The notes beneath the pieces were generated by a model. It was not told the origin of the DNA, did not search any database, and was given only the letters and a program-made list of their open reading frames with translations. From the NCBI GenBank assembly GCA_041690995.1, contig JBEPVM010000063.1, forward strand, positions 1 through 6,841: a DNA stretch of 6,841 nt, in the 5' to 3' direction. Source of the stretch: UBA4722 sp041690995 (lineage in GTDB: Bacteria > Pseudomonadota > Gammaproteobacteria > DSM-16500). The translations under genes were made by a program, and so were the position numbers. Of this stretch, positions 1 through 4,986 are shown one piece after another. Each line of letters begins with the position of its first letter. Positions within the stretch are counted from its first letter, which is position 1.

Positions 1-9
1 GCCACCAGA

Positions 10-120
10 CCCCGCACAAAAACGCGAACACACGTCTCGATTCTTGTAAAAGACGGGGCGCGTTTCCCGCAACAAGTGCGGGACAAGCTTTGCGGAGCGG
101 GTGACAGGCTCTGCTGCTCC
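10..120. repeat. GC-rich palindromic intergenic repeat (left copy)
   Basis: This stretch is a mosaic of inverted repeats. A 7-bp pair AAACGCG/CGCGTTT lies at 20-26 and 59-65, with an inner pair CGTCT/AGACG at 33-37 and 51-55. A hairpin CCCGCA/TGCGGG with a 5-nt loop lies at 66-82. Positions 78-106 (GCGGG, then GACAAGCTTT, GCGG and TGACA) match the reverse complement of 6788-6818 at the other end of the window, so the two look like divergent copies of one dispersed family in opposite orientation. There is no reading frame with coding character here. GC content is clearly above the AT-rich neighbours. The true borders cannot be set from one copy. Confidence 0.6.
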
Positions 121-201
121 TTATTTTCTGAGAACTACTCAGGCAAAAAGCGCGTCTAATTCTACATCACTCTGTGAGAGGGTCTTCCCTGAAACAAAAA
201 C
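121..201. other. 3' flank of rplI, no gene seen
   Basis: This spacer lies between the rplI stop and the repeat. It contains a small perfect inverted repeat, CTGAG/CTCAG at 128-132 and 138-142, with a 5-nt loop. On neither strand does a U-run follow it, so it is not a convincing terminator. A second weak stem AGGG/CCCT (minus strand, about 179-190) also lacks a U-tract. In many gammaproteobacteria dnaB follows rplI. The start of dnaB is not present within the roughly 200 bases visible. Confidence 0.4.
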
Positions 202-654
202 CTATCTTTCTGCCACCACGCTTATTTTAACCATAGCCATTATATCGCCATGCACTTCGATTTCAATGTCATATTCCCCAATCTGACGCAATACACCTGA
301 TGGCAATATGACTTCACTTTTATCAACCGTGATACCTGCTGCTGTAATAGCATCAGCAATATCTCTTGTCCCTACAGAACCAAATAATTTACCTTCTTCA
401 CCCACTTTCATAAAAATAGTGATGGGTTTTAATTCAGCCAATTTTTGTTGTCTGGCATGGGCTGCTTGAAGTGCTTCCGCAGCGATTGCTTCTAATTCTG
501 CGCAACGCATCTCGAATTTCTTCGCGTTTTCAGCAGTGGCATAAGTGGCTTTGCCTTGAGGCACTAAAAAATTACGCCCATAACCCGATGCAACTTCTAC
601 AGTTTCGCCTAACGCGCCTAGATTACGGATATTGTTTAATAAAATAACTTTCAC
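202..654 (-). CDS. rplI: 50S ribosomal protein L9
   Basis: L9 of the large ribosomal subunit binds 23S rRNA through its N-terminal domain and reaches toward neighbouring ribosomes through its C-terminal domain. The protein has 150 residues, against 149 in E. coli. The N-terminal domain (about 1-50) carries the family signature around residues 13-30, including GYGRNFL. A long Ala/Glu/Gln-rich connecting helix spans about 42-75, and the C-terminal domain (about 78-150) contains LFGSVG at 90-95. Translation starts at GTG (652-654). The family-conserved MKVILL start and an AAGAGG Shine-Dalgarno 8 bases upstream support this choice. It is the last gene of the rpsF-rpsR-membrane protein-rplI operon. 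Its ribosome binding site lies over the last codons of the upstream gene, which suggests translational coupling. Confidence 0.97.
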   Translation of the reverse strand: MKVILLNNIRNLGALGETVEVASGYGRNFLVPQGKATYATAENAKKFEMRCAELEAIAAEALQAAHARQQKLAELKPITIFMKVGEEGKLFGSVGTRDIADAITAAGITVDKSEVILPSGVLRQIGEYDIEIEVHGDIMAMVKISVVAER

Positions 655-659
655 TTTTT

Positions 660-1589
660 TTACCTCTTTAAATAAAAATTTAACCTTTGACGAAAATTGA
701 ATAATACATCTAATAATGAAATCAATGCGATAAACATTACGCTCTCAGGTAAGAGCAGTAGAGTTGCGACATAAACTAATAGTAGCCAAAACCCACTGTA
801 TTTTGCTGAAGCGAGTAGAGAGTGCGCTAAACTTAACCCTGCTACACAAAAAAACCCATAAAAAACGGGTTGTACATCTGTGACTGTTGGATTATGCCAA
901 AAAGAGGCCAATAAAACTAAAATAAATAACCCACCCATCGTATAATTTAAACGAATAGAATAGAGTTCTTTACGTAATTCACCCGCGTTAAACAAAGTCG
1001 CTTGCCACCATCTTGATAATGCCACTTGTAATAGCGCATTTAATAATAATGACACCGCAATCAACCCTGTCGCGTAGGGTTTGATTGTATTAATTGCCTG
1101 CAACTGCGTTTTCATATCCGTTTCTGGCAATCCACTGAGCATCGCTGTTGCTCGAGTGAGATAAGCGGTTAATTGCATGCCCCACCAATGTTGAATATCA
1201 GGATAAATACTATGTACGATGATTACCGTGATAAATGCCAATAACAGGGAAAAATTCAACAATAAACTCCAGTTATTGTAACATCGCAACAAGACGGCCA
1301 ATAACCACACCAAAATATTACTGAGTATAACAATCCCAACTGCCATCAGCGCCATGCCTGCCTGTTGAGTGGGCGTTGATGTCGTATAATAGCCGAGCAA
1401 GGCAGGGATTGTTGCAGCACAAAACACTAAAGCGCCTTCAATAGCGCCTTTACGCAGAGTCACTAATCCTGCAATTAAAATGCTGGTGCTTCCTAATAAC
1501 GGAATATAAGCAACTACAAAAGCCACTGCCATTGCTTGCAGACGGTTTTGGAGAATAAAATCAGTTACTCGACGTAGTATACTCATCAC
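660..1589 (-). CDS. Multi-spanning inner-membrane protein of the ribosomal operon (DUF2232/YybS-like)
   Basis: This hydrophobic integral membrane protein has about 309 residues and unknown biochemical function. Likely membrane segments lie near residues 19-45, 48-68, 77-101, 107-127, 170-192, 212-232, 239-260 and 266-300. A more amphipathic stretch (about 133-168) has Trp pairs at 135-136, and the C-terminus is basic (FRQRLNFYLKR). Its position between rpsR and rplI matches the DUF2232/YybS-like gene found there in many bacteria, including Legionellales. The family assignment rests on position, size and topology rather than a diagnostic motif. The start is either GTG at 1589 or ATG at 1586, adjacent codons. 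ATG is the more natural choice, giving 308 residues. No strong Shine-Dalgarno is visible upstream. The gene begins 16 bases after the rpsR stop and ends 5 bases before rplI, so it is co-transcribed with them. Confidence 0.8.
   Translation of the reverse strand: MMSILRRVTDFILQNRLQAMAVAFVVAYIPLLGSTSILIAGLVTLRKGAIEGALVFCAATIPALLGYYTTSTPTQQAGMALMAVGIVILSNILVWLLAVLLRCYNNWSLLLNFSLLLAFITVIIVHSIYPDIQHWWGMQLTAYLTRATAMLSGLPETDMKTQLQAINTIKPYATGLIAVSLLLNALLQVALSRWWQATLFNAGELRKELYSIRLNYTMGGLFILVLLASFWHNPTVTDVQPVFYGFFCVAGLSLAHSLLASAKYSGFWLLLVYVATLLLLPESVMFIALISLLDVLFNFRQRLNFYLKR
663..668 (-). promoter_or_regulatory. rplI ribosome binding site, overlaps upstream gene
   Basis: AAGAGG on the minus strand lies 8 bases before the GTG start of rplI. 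These bases are also the last two sense codons of the upstream membrane-protein gene, whose TAA is at 660-662. The site supports the GTG start and implies that ribosomes finishing the upstream gene expose or reuse it. Confidence 0.75.
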
Positions 1590-1605
1590 ATCTACACTTT
1601 ATTTA

Positions 1606-1821
1606 TTAATGTTTGTCTGTGTAAGGCAGCAATGCTAAAAAACGTGCTCGTTTGATTGCTATTGCCAATGGCCGCTGCCAACGCGCTTTCGTTCCTGTAA
1701 TACGACTTGGAACAATCTTTCCATTTTCAGTAATAAATTTCTTGAGCATATAAACATCTTTATAATCGACTTCATCGAGTTTATTACTCGTGAAATAACA
1801 AAATTTTTTACGACGAAACAT
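1606..1821 (-). CDS. rpsR: 30S ribosomal protein S18
   Basis: S18 sits in the platform of the small subunit, where it binds 16S rRNA as a heterodimer with S6. At 71 residues it is slightly shorter than the 75 of E. coli. The missing part is the few residues before FRRKKFC at the N-terminus. The family core is intact: DYKDVYMLKKFI at 19-30, GKIVPSRITGTKARWQRPL at 34-52, then the basic helix AIKRARFLALLPYTD. The ATG start is preceded by TAGGAG at a good distance. It follows rpsF after 26 bases and precedes the membrane-protein gene by 16, so S6 and S18, which function as a pair, are made from one transcript. The single-stranded DNA-binding gene priB, which lies between rpsF and rpsR in enterobacteria, is absent here. 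Confidence 0.97.
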   Translation of the reverse strand: MFRRKKFCYFTSNKLDEVDYKDVYMLKKFITENGKIVPSRITGTKARWQRPLAIAIKRARFLALLPYTDKH

Positions 1822-1847
1822 ACATTGACTCCTACTATTTATTTATA

Positions 1848-2279
1848 CTATTGTTGAACAAAAATATCGGCTTGATCTTCTTCATCCACTGCTATTTTTT
1901 TAGATTTAGAGCGATCATCACCGCTATCTTGTTCAGACGGGCTGCTTTCTTGACGGTTATCTTTTTCTTTTAATAAATGTGACGGTTCCGTGATAGCCTG
2001 CTTTGTATTAATAATAAGATTACGAATAACAGCATCATTAAAACGAAATGCATTGCTCAACTCGGTGAGGGCTTCTTTATCACATTCGATATTCATTAAG
2101 ACATAATGTGCTTTAAGAATTTTATTAATAGGATAAGCCAGCTGTCGGCGACCCCAATCTTCTAAGCGATGAATTTTGCCTTGTCGTTGCGTGACTATAT
2201 TAGTATAGCGCTCAATCATGGCGGGTACTTGTTCGCTCTGGTCAGGATGAACCAGAAATACAACTTCATAATGTTTCAT
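1848..2279 (-). CDS. rpsF: 30S ribosomal protein S6
   Basis: S6 binds the central domain of 16S rRNA together with S18. The folded domain is residues 1-100 and closely resembles E. coli S6: MKHYEVVFLVHPDQSEQ at 1-17, GKIHRLEDWGRRQLAYPI at 34-51, KAHYVLMNIE at 56-65 and FRFNDAVIRNLI at 78-89. The tail from about 101 to 143 is low-complexity and charged (Ser, Asp, Glu, Lys). It ends in FVQQ rather than the Glu run of E. coli, which is the acceptor for RimK glutamylation there. The ATG start has AAGGAG 9 bases upstream. It is the first gene of the operon. Its leader can fold so that AAGGAG is paired, consistent with autoregulation by S6:S18 as known in other bacteria. Confidence 0.97.
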   Translation of the reverse strand: MKHYEVVFLVHPDQSEQVPAMIERYTNIVTQRQGKIHRLEDWGRRQLAYPINKILKAHYVLMNIECDKEALTELSNAFRFNDAVIRNLIINTKQAITEPSHLLKEKDNRQESSPSEQDSGDDRSKSKKIAVDEEDQADIFVQQ

Positions 2280-2288
2280 ACTTTAAAG

Positions 2289-2340
2289 CTCCTTATGGAT
2301 TAAAGTCTTACCCTGAATATTCGAGGGTGAAGACAAGGAG
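2289..2340 (-). promoter_or_regulatory. Structured rpsF leader that can sequester the Shine-Dalgarno
   Basis: On the minus strand, CTCCTT (2340-2335) is exactly complementary to AAGGAG (2294-2289), the rpsF Shine-Dalgarno. Inside this pairing a second stem forms from GTCTT (2334-2330) with AAGAC (2309-2305) and from ACCCT (2328-2324) with AGGGT (2314-2310). It has one bulged C at 2329 and a 9-nt loop. Ten unpaired bases (2304-2295) separate the two stems on the 3' side. Many bacteria carry an rpsF leader bound by the S6:S18 complex. The position and SD-masking layout fit that idea. I cannot confidently place the CCG trinucleotide I recall as conserved in that motif, so the match to the known class is an inference. 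Confidence 0.55.
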
Positions 2341-2378
2341 AAAATCACTCTCTTAAATGATCTTCAAAAAAGAGGCTA

Positions 2379-2407
2379 ATCCTACGCAACCCTATTGAAA
2401 TATGCAA
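2379..2407 (-). promoter_or_regulatory. Probable promoter of the rpsF operon
   Basis: On the minus strand TTGCAT (2407-2402) and TAGGAT (2384-2379) are separated by 17 bases. The match to sigma-70 hexamers is moderate but the spacing is ideal. It would start transcription near 2372 and give a leader of about 90 nt containing the SD-masking structure. No better candidate was seen between rpsF and tRNA-Met. Confidence 0.45.
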
Positions 2408-2465
2408 CATTTATTTTGATAGACTGTGTCTTGCTAAGCTCTTCATTTTCTTTATGATTTTCACC

Positions 2466-2495
2466 TTGACAAATGAGAGTAAAAACTTTGAGAAT
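2466..2495 (+). promoter_or_regulatory. Probable promoter of tRNA-Met
   Basis: A perfect TTGACA -35 (2466-2471) is followed after 18 bases by GAGAAT (2490-2495). The bases after the -10 (AGGCG) are GC-rich, as in stringently controlled stable-RNA promoters. The predicted start lies about 22 bases before the mature tRNA-Met 5' end. Confidence 0.55.
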
Positions 2496-2523
2496 AGGCG
2501 TCCATTTCTATTCCTCCTAAAAT

Positions 2524-2600
2524 GGCTACGTAGCTCAGCTGGTTAGAGCGCGGCACTCATAATGCTGAGGTCGGTGGTTCGAGTCCACCCGTAGCCACCA
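2524..2600 (+). tRNA. tRNA-Met(CAT), elongator type
   Basis: This is a full cloverleaf of 77 nt. Acceptor arms GGCTACG and CGTAGCC pair fully. The D arm is GCTC/GAGC, and the anticodon stem CGGCA/TGCTG holds loop CTCATAA with anticodon CAT at 2558-2560. The T arm is GGTGG/CCACC with TTCGAGT. The CCA end is encoded at 2598-2600. The sequence resembles the E. coli elongator tRNA-Met, and the first base pair G-C is not the mismatch of the initiator. A tRNA-Ile2 whose C34 becomes lysidine cannot be wholly excluded from the anticodon alone, but the body matches elongator Met. It is transcribed away from rpsF and toward tRNA-Val. Confidence 0.93.
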
Positions 2601-2731
2601 TAGAATCAATGGGTTAGGAGAGGTTACACCAGTATTAAAAATATCATTGTAGCAAATTTGTAACACTTGTTTTTCTCAAAACTTCATTCTTGGCTAACTT
2701 GTTTATTGCCTCGGAGTTATTAATTTTAACT
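2601..2731. other. Spacer between converging tRNA genes, no gene seen
   Basis: This AT-rich spacer has only one weak structural feature: GTTACA (2623-2628) and TGTAAC (2659-2664) form a 6-bp inverted repeat with a 30-nt loop, followed by a short T-run (2670-2674). It could help end the tRNA-Met transcript, but the loop is long. No open frame or second RNA is supported. Confidence 0.3.
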
Positions 2732-2803
2732 TGGGCGATACTGGGATCGAACCAGTGGCCCCTGCCGTGTGAAGGCAGTGCTCTCCCTCTGAGCTAATCG
2801 CCC
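2732..2803 (-). tRNA. tRNA-Val(CAC), CCA not encoded
   Basis: Read on the minus strand this is a complete cloverleaf of 72 nt up to the discriminator base. The acceptor is GGGCGAT/ATCGCCC, the D arm GCTC/GAGC with a short 7-nt loop, the anticodon stem CTGCC/GGCAG with loop TTCACAC, and the T arm ACTGG/CCAGT with TTCGATC. The anticodon CAC (2771-2769) reads the valine codon GUG. After the discriminator A (2732) the genome continues AGT, so the CCA end must be added by tRNA nucleotidyltransferase. The other three tRNA genes in the window do encode CCA. It is divergent from gltX. In E. coli valine tRNA genes also neighbour gltX. Confidence 0.93.
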
Positions 2804-2814
2804 GATTTTTGAGA

Positions 2815-2843
2815 ATTGTAGGCGGGGTTATGGGGTAGGTCAA
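2815..2843 (-). promoter_or_regulatory. Strong promoter of tRNA-Val
   Basis: On the minus strand TTGACC (2843-2838) and TACAAT (2820-2815) are separated by exactly 17 bases, each one mismatch from consensus. The predicted start is near 2808, only a few bases before the mature tRNA 5' end at 2803. This gives a nearly leaderless precursor. Confidence 0.75.
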
Positions 2844-2864
2844 TCTATATATACCAATAATATA

Positions 2865-2893
2865 TTTAGGCTTTATAAAATCACTGCTACAAT
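2865..2893 (+). promoter_or_regulatory. Probable gltX promoter, extended -10
   Basis: TACAAT (2888-2893) is preceded by TG one base upstream, making an extended -10. A weak -35, TTTAGG (2865-2870), sits 17 bases away. Transcription would begin near 2900, giving about 27 nt of leader before the gltX ATG at 2927. It is back-to-back with the tRNA-Val promoter. Confidence 0.6.
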
Positions 2894-2926
2894 AGGCCGC
2901 TTAATTTATAGATTAATAGGCTAGTT

Positions 2927-4330
2927 ATGACGGTGGTTACTCGTTTTGCTCCCAGCCCTACGGGTTATTTGCATATTGGCGGTGCGCGCACAGCATTATA
3001 TTGCTGGTTATATGCTCGTAAAATGCAAGGCAAATTTATTTTACGCGTGGAAGATACAGATCGAGAACGTTCAACACAAGAATCCGTCAATGCCATTCTG
3101 GAGTCAATGCAATGGTTGGGCCTGGCTTATGATGAAGGCCCTTATTATCAAACAAAGCGTTTTGACCGTTATCACGAAGTGAGCGAGCAATTATTAAAAG
3201 AAGGGAAGGCTTATCGCTGCTATTGTTCAAAAGAGCGTTTGGAAAATTTACGAAATCAGCAAACAGAAAATAAAGAAAAACCTCGTTACGATGGTTTTTG
3301 TCGTGATAAACAAGAAACCCAAACAAGCAGTTATGTGATACGTTTTCGTAATCCAGACACAGGTGTTGTGGAGTTTGATGATTTGATTCGCGGTAAATTA
3401 GTTTTTAGTAATAGGGAATTAGATGATTTAATCATTGCACGTAGTGATGGAACGCCTACTTATAATTTTACGGTGGTTGTTGATGATTGGGATATGAAAG
3501 TGACGCACGTTATTCGTGGGGATGATCATATCAATAATACACCACGGCAGATTAACATTTTAAAAGCATTAGGCGCTCATTTACCACACTATGCGCACGT
3601 TTCGATGATTTTGGGTAGTGATGGCAAACGTCTTTCAAAGCGTCATGGAGCGGTGGGTGTGATGCAGTATCGCGAAGAAGGCTTTTTGCCAGAAGCTTTA
3701 TTAAATTATTTGGTGCGTTTAGGCTGGTCACATGGTGATCAAGAAATTTTTTCGAAAGAAGAATTGATTCATTTATTTGATATTCACGGGATTAATAAAG
3801 CACCTGCTGCATTTAATCCAGAAAAATTACTCTGGCTCAATCAGCATTATTTGAAAACGAGTCCGCCTAACCGTGTTGCTCAGGAACTTGCGTGGCATAT
3901 GCAGCGTTTGGGTATAGATGTTACCCAGGGCCCGCCATTGTCTGCTGTAGTAGAAGCGCAGGCTGCACGCGTCAAAACTTTAAAAGAGATGGCAGAGAAG
4001 AGCTGTTATTTTTATGGCGAAGTGCATTATAAAGAAGAAGCAGTTAAAAAGAATTTAACACCGGATATGATTTCTATATTATCAATGATTCAGGAGCATT
4101 TGGCGAAATTGGAAGAATGGCGAGCAGAAGCGTTGCACCAAGTGGTTCTGGAGACATCTGAAAAATTAGCGATAAAAATGGGGAAAGTGGCGCAGCCGCT
4201 ACGTGTCGCTGTCACAGGTGACACCATTTCACCGCCTATTGATCTCACATTAGCGCTATTAGGACGTGAAAAGACCCTGTCTCGTTTGAACGATGCTTTG
4301 GTCTTATGTACAAAAAATTCATCGGGTTGA
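2927..4330 (+). CDS. gltX: Glutamate--tRNA ligase (GluRS)
   Basis: This class I aminoacyl-tRNA synthetase charges tRNA-Glu with glutamate in the cytoplasm. Its 467 residues match full-length bacterial GluRS and rule out the short GluQ-RS paralog. The Rossmann catalytic domain opens with TRFAPSPTGYLHIGGAR, with the HIGH motif as HIGG at 16-19. The KMSKS motif appears as KRLSK at 234-238. In the inserted zinc region Cys98, Cys100 and Cys125 are kept, but the position matching E. coli His127 is Asp. The C-terminal helical anticodon-binding part (about 300-467) is complete. The ATG start gives the usual N-terminus, but its Shine-Dalgarno is weak (TAGG). tRNA-Ala and tRNA-Glu, the enzyme's substrate, follow directly with their own promoter and no strong terminator between. 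Whether it also charges tRNA-Gln cannot be told here. Confidence 0.97.
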   Translation: MTVVTRFAPSPTGYLHIGGARTALYCWLYARKMQGKFILRVEDTDRERSTQESVNAILESMQWLGLAYDEGPYYQTKRFDRYHEVSEQLLKEGKAYRCYCSKERLENLRNQQTENKEKPRYDGFCRDKQETQTSSYVIRFRNPDTGVVEFDDLIRGKLVFSNRELDDLIIARSDGTPTYNFTVVVDDWDMKVTHVIRGDDHINNTPRQINILKALGAHLPHYAHVSMILGSDGKRLSKRHGAVGVMQYREEGFLPEALLNYLVRLGWSHGDQEIFSKEELIHLFDIHGINKAPAAFNPEKLLWLNQHYLKTSPPNRVAQELAWHMQRLGIDVTQGPPLSAVVEAQAARVKTLKEMAEKSCYFYGEVHYKEEAVKKNLTPDMISILSMIQEHLAKLEEWRAEALHQVVLETSEKLAIKMGKVAQPLRVAVTGDTISPPIDLTLALLGREKTLSRLNDALVLCTKNSSG

Positions 4331-4351
4331 TAGTTTTTAAGGGTTTTTAGA

Positions 4352-4379
4352 TTGACAAAGCAAAATGGACTGCTAGAAT
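4352..4379 (+). promoter_or_regulatory. Strong promoter of the tRNA-Ala/tRNA-Glu pair
   Basis: Perfect TTGACA (4352-4357), a 16-base spacer and TAGAAT (4374-4379), with TG one base upstream of the -10 (extended -10). The discriminator CGCTGC is GC-rich, as in stable-RNA promoters under growth-rate or stringent control. The start would be near 4386, about 15 bases before tRNA-Ala. Confidence 0.8.
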
Positions 4380-4400
4380 CGCTGCTCTATGTTGGTAGGC

Positions 4401-4476
<76 letters not shown>

Positions 4477-4500
4477 AATAATAGCGACATTTCCTCAAAT

Positions 4501-4576
4501 GTCCCCATCGTCTAGAGGCCTAGGACATCGCCCTTTCACGGCGGTAACACGAGTTCGAATCTCGTTGGGGACGCCA
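4501..4576 (+). tRNA. tRNA-Glu(TTC)
   Basis: This 76-nt cloverleaf is nearly the same as E. coli tRNA-Glu. The acceptor is GTCCCCA/TGGGGAC, the anticodon loop CTTTCAC with TTC at 4535-4537, and the T arm CGAGT with TTCGAAT. The discriminator is G and CCA is encoded at 4574-4576. The anticodon stem begins with a T-G wobble (4528:4544) where E. coli has C-G. It follows tRNA-Ala after 24 bases and has no promoter of its own, so both are cut from one precursor. Confidence 0.96.
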
Positions 4577-4629
4577 AATTAATCAGGGTCTTTCCCACTT
4601 TAGGGGACACTTCTCCTATGAACACAACC

Positions 4630-4654
4630 CTCTAACTCGGTAGAGTATTTATTT
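4630..4654 (+). terminator. Weak candidate terminator after the tRNA pair
   Basis: CTCTA (4630-4634) and TAGAG (4641-4645) form a 5-bp stem with a 6-nt loop, followed by TATTTATTT. The stem is short and the T-run is broken by A, so it is at best a weak intrinsic terminator for the tRNA-Ala/tRNA-Glu transcript. A second small stem lies just upstream (AGGGGA/TCTCCT, 4602-4617) without a T-run. Confidence 0.3.
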
Positions 4655-4907
4655 GTGGGGCAGGATTTTCGCGATTTCTAGCGATTTACATCGCAAATTT
4701 AATAAATCTTTAGAACGTGAACAACATACTGCTATTGATTGGGCTGAAGAAACAACTTCTTTCTCTTATATTGCACCTTGCTTAAATTCCATTACAAAAG
4801 CACAATTCGCCCACTATTTCTTGCTTTTTAAAGAACAAGAAAAAGATAAACAAAAACCAACATTATCTTCTTCTTCTTCGCAACAAGGCTTAGAATACAC
4901 AGAGTAG
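4644..4907 (+). pseudogene. Small orphan reading frame, possible C-terminal gene remnant
   Basis: An open frame runs from just after an in-frame stop (4641-4643) to TAG at 4907. From TTG at 4653 it would give 84 residues. There is no in-frame ATG near the beginning and no convincing Shine-Dalgarno. The protein from about residue 10 is polar and coding-like (SSDLHRKFNKSLEREQ, then IDWAEETTSFSYIAPC). It ends in a Lys/Gln/Ser-rich tail with five serines encoded by a TCT run at 4866-4880. I do not recognise it. The codons use AT-rich third positions like the neighbours. With its missing start and sharp position behind tRNA-Glu, it reads more like the surviving 3' end of a larger gene than an intact one. 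A genuine short gene starting at TTG is the alternative. Confidence 0.4.
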
Positions 4908-4929
4908 GAAAAAGTTCTGATGATCAATC

Positions 4930-4938
4930 TGCTATAAT
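4930..4938 (+). promoter_or_regulatory. Extended -10 promoter of the duplicated membrane protein
   Basis: A perfect TATAAT (4933-4938) is preceded by TGC (4930-4932), an extended -10. No good -35 hexamer lies 16-18 bases upstream. The predicted start near 4945 gives about 40 nt of leader before the ATG at 4987. Confidence 0.6.
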
Positions 4939-4986
4939 AACCTAACCGTTCCTTTAATATTTATTAATATAAGAGGTTATAACTTT

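Noticed and set aside
20..65. Intrinsic terminator for the rplI operon in the left-end inverted repeat
   Set aside because: On the minus strand a T-run follows the CGCG arm, but the loop is over 30 nt and the site is about 140 bases past rplI. The pattern fits dispersed repeat structure better.
101..286. Plus-strand 61-codon open frame over the repeat and the rplI 3' end
   Set aside because: It is antisense to the certain rplI gene over most of its length and starts in repeat DNA. It has no ribosome site or recognisable protein character.
2623..2674. Terminator for tRNA-Met
   Set aside because: The 6-bp GTTACA/TGTAAC stem is AT-rich and encloses a 30-nt loop. The T-run begins several bases after the stem, so it does not meet the usual form of an intrinsic terminator.
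2946..3326. Open frames of 78 and 79 codons on both strands inside gltX
   Set aside because: Both lie within the strongly supported gltX frame and encode sequences without domain character. They are out-of-frame shadows.
4567..4610. Possible att-like repeat of the tRNA-Glu 3' end (GGGGAC at about 4567-4572 and 4603-4608)
   Set aside because: Only six bases are shared, with different flanks. That is expected by chance and gives no integrase or element boundary.
4866..4880. TCT trinucleotide run as a phase-variation tract
   Set aside because: Four TCT units plus TCG change length in whole codons, so slippage would not shift the frame, and the frame itself is doubtful.
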